From Guillardia theta CCMP2712 (Eukaryota; Cryptophyceae; Pyrenomonadales; Geminigeraceae): DNA of 64,000 nt. Each line of letters opens with the position of its first letter. Within the stretch, counting starts at the first letter, position 1. Position numbers and translations under genes: made by a program. Positions 59,764 to 64,000 of the stretch are shown here, piece after piece. The notes under the pieces are model-generated. The model was not told where the DNA came from and did no database searches. It saw nothing but the letters and a program-made list of their open reading frames with translations. The stretch covers positions 877,467-941,466 of the forward strand of contig NW_005434661.1 in assembly GCF_000315625.1 (NCBI RefSeq). The letters are read 5' to 3'.

Positions 59764-62139
59764 ATGCTGCTCGAGTCTGTCTCACAAACTCATGATATGA
59801 TCAAGAGCTGCAAAGGCAAGGAGCAGATGCAATGGCTGACTACACAACTTGAGAAGAAGGAGCTCGAGCAGAAGTATGCGGTTGAGAAGAAGGAGCTCGA
59901 GCAGAAGTATGCGGTTGAGAAGAAGGAGCTCGAGCAGAAGTATGCGGTTGAGAAGATGGAGAGCGAGCAGAAGTATGCGGTTGAGAAGAAGGAGCTCGAG
60001 CAGAAGATCGAGAGCTGCAAAAACCAGGAGCAGATGCAATGGCTGACTACACAACTTGAGAAGAAGGAGAGCGAGCAGAAGTATGCGGTTGAGAAGAAGG
60101 AGCTCGAGCAGAAGTATGCGGTTGAGAAGAAGGAGCTCGAGCAGAAGTATGCGGTTGAGAAGATGGAGAGCGAGCAGAAGTATGCGGTTGAGAAGAAGGA
60201 GCTCGAGCAGAAGATCGAGAGCTGCAAAAACCAGGAGCAGATGCAATGGCTGACTACACAACTTGAGAAGAAGGAGCTCGAGCTGAAGTATGCGGTTGAG
60301 AAGAAGGAGCTCGAGCTGAAGTATGCGGTTGAGAAGAAGGAGCTCGAGCAGAAGTATGCGGTTGAGAAGAAGGAGCTCGAGCAGAAGATCGAGAGCTGCA
60401 AAGACCAGGAGCAGAAGCGAAGGCTGACTACACAACTTGAGACGAAGGAGAGCGAGCTGAAGAATGCGGTTGAGACCAAGGAGCGCGAGCTCAAAGTGGA
60501 GAAGAAGGAGCTCGAGCAGAAATTCTTGATTCACAATTATATGGCTGGAGGTCGCTTACAGACAGGAGAAATAATGAAGTCGACTTCCGTGATTGATGCA
60601 ATGGAGGATCGTTTTGTGTACGATGAAACGAAGTTGTTTTTGGATATATCGGCAGACAGTGGGAAGGAGTCTGGGTTACGAGCATTTGAGGACGAGGATG
60701 TAAAGGAGAAGGGCATGAGAATTTTCAGCAGAAAGGGACTTCGGGAGCAGATGGACTTCATGCAAAAAAGAGTCATGCAAGCAGGAAGTTTGGGCTGGGT
60801 GTTGGGGGCACCAGGGACGGGAAAGTCTCTTACAGGCCTTGCATTCGCACTCTCCATTGACAGGGAGGTCTGGGGGGTGAGTTGGATGCATATCTCTCCC
60901 TATCCTGCAAAGGCTGTTCAGTGGATCGCTGCAAGGAAAACTGTATATGAAGCTGAATTGCAGACGACAAATGATGACTTTCTGTATGCTCTTCTGAATG
61001 GTGTGGATGATGATTCTCAGCATGTATTCGTACTGGATGGTTTCCTGCAAGACTCGCACAAAATGTTGCAGCATATGTTGATGAGATGGCGTGAAAAAAA
61101 GAAAGAGAATAGAAGAGTGCTCTTTATTTCATCGATGCAGACCAGGTACAAGGTGAAGTGGGAAGATGATCAGGTTTGGGGCGTGGAGGTATTTCTCCTT
61201 GAGTCATGGAGACTGGAAGAGTATCAAGAGGCAGTGATGGACGACCTGTTCTACTCTTCTGTTGAAAGGAAATTAGATGCAAACTTGTCTCGAGGATCGG
61301 TTGCTCAACGGTCATTTTCGAGCAATCTGAGCCGAGAAGATCGAATACTGTCCAAGTATTATTATGCAGGAGGATCGTCAAGATACATGTTTCAGATGAG
61401 TAGTCAACAGATTATCGACGACGTTTCTAACACTATCAAAAACGTGGGATTTCTTGAAACTCTCTCCACAAAGATAGGGCAGTACAGTGGGGCTGCAATC
61501 AATCGACTCTTTTCGATATACAAGGATCAAGACAAGTCAGAATATACTGTATTCTTAAGCAGGTATCTTACAGAGAAGATTTGCGTTCAAACAGGGTGTG
61601 AACAATTTACACGGTCTTTGGTGCATTTCTGCACAATGTATCATCCAGTTGCCAAAGGACTCATGCTTGAAGATTTGTTCTTCATGGTGGTACATCACCA
61701 AGGTTTGGCATTGCACGTGCGAGGTGAAGACGCGCAAGAAGCTTGGCAGGCTGCCCCTGTCGTGACTTGCTTGATACCTCTTACGAAAGGAGTGGTGGAG
61801 AGTCAGAGCTGCGACTTTTGGGTGCGACCACCTGATTTCAACCATCCAGGATATGATGGGGTGTTTCTTAGTAGAAGCAGGAAATTAGTACGGTTTGTAC
61901 AAGTAACCGCAGCAAAAGATCATGATCTGAAACTACAATATTTCAAGGAACTCATTGACAATCTTGTTTTAGTAGGATTTCCGGTTCAACGAATAGAAAT
62001 TTGTTTCATCGTGCTCCGTAAGGATCTAGAGTGTTTCAAAGTTTCGAAGGTCTTTGGTCAAGGATCTCTTGAGCAATATGGTTTTGCGAAAGGAAAGGAG
62101 CGAAGATCTATCAGGGTGATGGGTGTTGAGCTTATCTAA
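59764..62139 (+). CDS. Family B RHS/Crinkler-like NTPase-nuclease (copy 2), 5'-truncated
   Basis: 791 residues from ATG at 59764. That ATG exists only because the flank ACA joins TGCTGCTCGAG; copy 1 has TTG (Leu) there. The NLS-like start and the upstream region of copy 1 are absent. The coiled coil has a different arrangement of 11-residue units and one more IESCKNQEQMQ block than copy 1. GAPGTGKS, HVFVLDG, AGGSSRYMF and the GYDGVFL/RFVQVT motifs are unchanged, and the residue after KD is His (KDHDLKL), as in family A. The frame is intact. Expression would need a promoter from the adjacent LTR element or the spacer. Confidence 0.75.
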   Translation: MLLESVSQTHDMIKSCKGKEQMQWLTTQLEKKELEQKYAVEKKELEQKYAVEKKELEQKYAVEKMESEQKYAVEKKELEQKIESCKNQEQMQWLTTQLEKKESEQKYAVEKKELEQKYAVEKKELEQKYAVEKMESEQKYAVEKKELEQKIESCKNQEQMQWLTTQLEKKELELKYAVEKKELELKYAVEKKELEQKYAVEKKELEQKIESCKDQEQKRRLTTQLETKESELKNAVETKERELKVEKKELEQKFLIHNYMAGGRLQTGEIMKSTSVIDAMEDRFVYDETKLFLDISADSGKESGLRAFEDEDVKEKGMRIFSRKGLREQMDFMQKRVMQAGSLGWVLGAPGTGKSLTGLAFALSIDREVWGVSWMHISPYPAKAVQWIAARKTVYEAELQTTNDDFLYALLNGVDDDSQHVFVLDGFLQDSHKMLQHMLMRWREKKKENRRVLFISSMQTRYKVKWEDDQVWGVEVFLLESWRLEEYQEAVMDDLFYSSVERKLDANLSRGSVAQRSFSSNLSREDRILSKYYYAGGSSRYMFQMSSQQIIDDVSNTIKNVGFLETLSTKIGQYSGAAINRLFSIYKDQDKSEYTVFLSRYLTEKICVQTGCEQFTRSLVHFCTMYHPVAKGLMLEDLFFMVVHHQGLALHVRGEDAQEAWQAAPVVTCLIPLTKGVVESQSCDFWVRPPDFNHPGYDGVFLSRSRKLVRFVQVTAAKDHDLKLQYFKELIDNLVLVGFPVQRIEICFIVLRKDLECFKVSKVFGQGSLEQYGFAKGKERRSIRVMGVELI

Positions 62140-62341
62140 TTGGACACTCCCATCATTTCAATATTTCAGTGGTGCTGAGTACCTGGAATTGAATCTGTTG
62201 AAGCAATCATACTTCAGTAAACATGTTTGAACCTAGAATTAGTATGACTTTTATTGCAAATACACATTCTAGTCATCTCTCTTTCTTCACCCTGATTCTC
62301 CTGTCACTGTCCGATCTCTGGCTCAACACTACGCTTCGTAA

Positions 62342-63746
62342 CTCTGGAAACATATCTTCGTAATTCTGGAAAGCATTCGACACTGCATCAAAGCCTGTTC
62401 ATATTGTCGACGGGCTTTCAAAGACATCGACTTGAAAACTGTACAGAATTATGCAGTGTTCACTGACGCAATGGTGCTGAAATCGTTACATTTTCTGCAA
62501 AACATCGGGCACGAAACGTTGAAGATAAGCGACACCGATGATAGCTTGCTACAAGTAGCGGCTAGTTATCTCAAGCTGAGCCAGCATACCATCAATACTT
62601 CTCATATACGAGCAAAGTTTACGCTTCTAGGTGACCTCTTTGGACAGAATGCAGAGGGCTTCAAAAATTGTTTCCATCATTACTTCACCTCGTTTCGACA
62701 TGGAGCAGATGCTAAAATGCATCATGATAAATTCCAGCTGCACATAGACGCGCAAAAGCTTCGAAGTCAAGCAAAGAATCATCGGCAAAAGCACAACTCA
62801 TTTTGTAAGAAAATCAGACATTGGGCCACCTCGCACTATGACACTGTTGGTGAGCTACAAGAGCAAATACACGATTATCACTTAAGGTAACCAGCGAGCT
62901 GGAATGCACCAGAGTACTGACATGCCACCATGCAGGTATGTAAGGCCTGAACATATTAGCCAAGACCAGAACAGAACGATTGATTACAGATGGATTGGGA
63001 GAATTTGATCCAAACAAGAGTAGGTTTCAATTCAACGAGTACTTGTCAAACCCTCAGTTATCTCTCCAACAACAAAGAAGCTACTTTTCTTTGCGCCATG
63101 TATCAATCATTTACTGAAGAATGTCAGGCACACGGTTGGCTCGGGGAGACACCCGACTGCACAGCAAGAGGCTAAACAAGGGCATGCTGCGTACACTGAT
63201 ATTTCCAAGAAGAATTCGTCATGGCTAACGCAGCTGGAAGTCGATGGGTGCACGGACCCTCAATCAATGGATATCATGTCAAAAATGTTCAGCAGCAAGG
63301 CCATATCGCTTCTGAATGCAGAGGGACACATTGGAACAGCAAGAATGGCAGAAGCAATGAACGGCCTTCACATCCTCACCAAGTCTGAAAGAAGAAATCT
63401 CATTCTTAGGGCTCGAACCTGGCTTCTAAGAGATGTGGATTGGATGAGTGTGGGCAAGAAGCACATGAGGGGGTTGTCATCAGGTGTGTTGGGTGAACAG
63501 GAGTATGACTTCAATGCACGGACGCTGTGCACAGACAGCGTTGAAAACCTCTGGCCTTTGATATGTCATTTGAACAAGAAAGATTTCTTGAGGATATTCA
63601 ACAAAGCATGCACTGAGCTCTCAAAAAAATTCGATTACAATCTGCATTTTGTGTATGACCACCAAAAAAGCGAATCATTCTTGGAAACAACGCGGGGAGA
63701 AGAAGCTTTTCAACGCAGAAGAAGGAACACGGGACAAAGAGAATGA
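62342..63746 (+). CDS. Multi-exon hypothetical gene downstream of B (copy 2)
   Basis: Same structure as 23811-25215, including the GTAACC donor and GCAG acceptor. Only scattered substitutions are seen, for example LHFLQN preceded by Ser instead of Leu, and PLICHLN for PLIGHLN. Exon chain unresolved. Confidence 0.4.
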
Positions 63747-64000
63747 GTGCAGGTCCCAACCTAGATCTCGTAAACTTATACATCTCAATCTTTGGATACA
63801 CGAGGAGGATTCACAGGACAAATGCCTAGATTTCAGGGACAACGAACTGTGTCTGGTTGTAGGTCTACGGAAGAAGAGATAGAAAGGACAAAATGTCAAA
63901 AGTTAAGACGTGTACAAAGCGAACAAGTATAGAGAATGACAATTTGTATGTATCTCTGAATATAAAATGTTTGTTTTGCAATGTACAGATTTTCATTCTT

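Larger units (their letters stand above)
59764..64000 (+). repeat. Family B unit, second direct copy (5'-truncated, runs off window)
   Basis: Starts at TGCTGCTCGAGTCTG, equivalent to 21311 in copy 1, and continues collinear to the window end. Promoter and first 17-19 codons are missing. Confidence 0.92.

Overview
The window looks like nuclear DNA of a unicellular eukaryote, most likely a cryptophyte alga of the Guillardia type. Reasons: eukaryotic housekeeping genes (EXO70, cytosolic aspartyl-tRNA synthetase, HMG-box protein), many very short GT-AG introns (about 32-90 nt, one of 152 nt), a chromodomain Ty3/gypsy retrotransposon, and one ORF with a possible bipartite plastid presequence. The genus is an inference; no marker gene in the window fixes it.

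Left part, 1-15,975: ordinary gene-bearing DNA. A small basic five-exon gene (132-787) lies tail to tail with a TPR gene (809-1756). Then come AspRS with an N-terminal WHEP-like segment (2269-4296), a CPA2-type cation/proton antiporter (5442-8126), a ten-exon EXO70 exocyst subunit (10300-12686) and a four-exon HMG-box protein (12885-13650).

Middle part, 15,976-42,571: an accessory region made of repeats. A unit of about 4.5 kb is present twice in inverted orientation (15976-20711 and 30994-38842). Each arm holds an intact NTPase-nuclease gene (family A) that resembles trypanosome RHS and oomycete Crinkler proteins, plus a deleted fragment of the same gene in the opposite orientation. Between the arms is a second family of the same architecture (family B, 21254-23608) with a long 11-residue-repeat coiled coil, followed by a multi-exon unknown gene. 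The right arm is flanked on both sides by AT-rich DNA that carries a tyrosine recombinase and a C2H2 protein of polinton-like-virus character. The arm is also split by a 3.4 kb LTR element (35412-38816, TSD CTCTA) that has lost most of pol.

Right part, 42,572-59,756: two LTRs, identical as read by eye, in the same minus orientation and flanked by the same 5 bp (CCATC), bracket 17 kb. Inside are the ends of the same Ty3/gypsy chromovirus (gag start at the right, RT-RNaseH-integrase-chromodomain at the left), a gag/protease/RT fragment of a second Ty3/gypsy family, an unknown multi-exon gene, a coiled-coil gene, a NACHT-pentapeptide-WD40 gene with about 14 near-identical blades, and, head to head with it, a U-box/pseudokinase/armadillo gene. 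This looks like a composite retroelement carrying NLR-like and kinase-like cargo.

Right end, 59,764-64,000: a second, 5'-truncated copy of the family B unit, running off the window. The region as a whole reads as an arena of recently moved NTPase-nuclease, NLR-like and pseudokinase genes mixed with retroelement and virus-like pieces.
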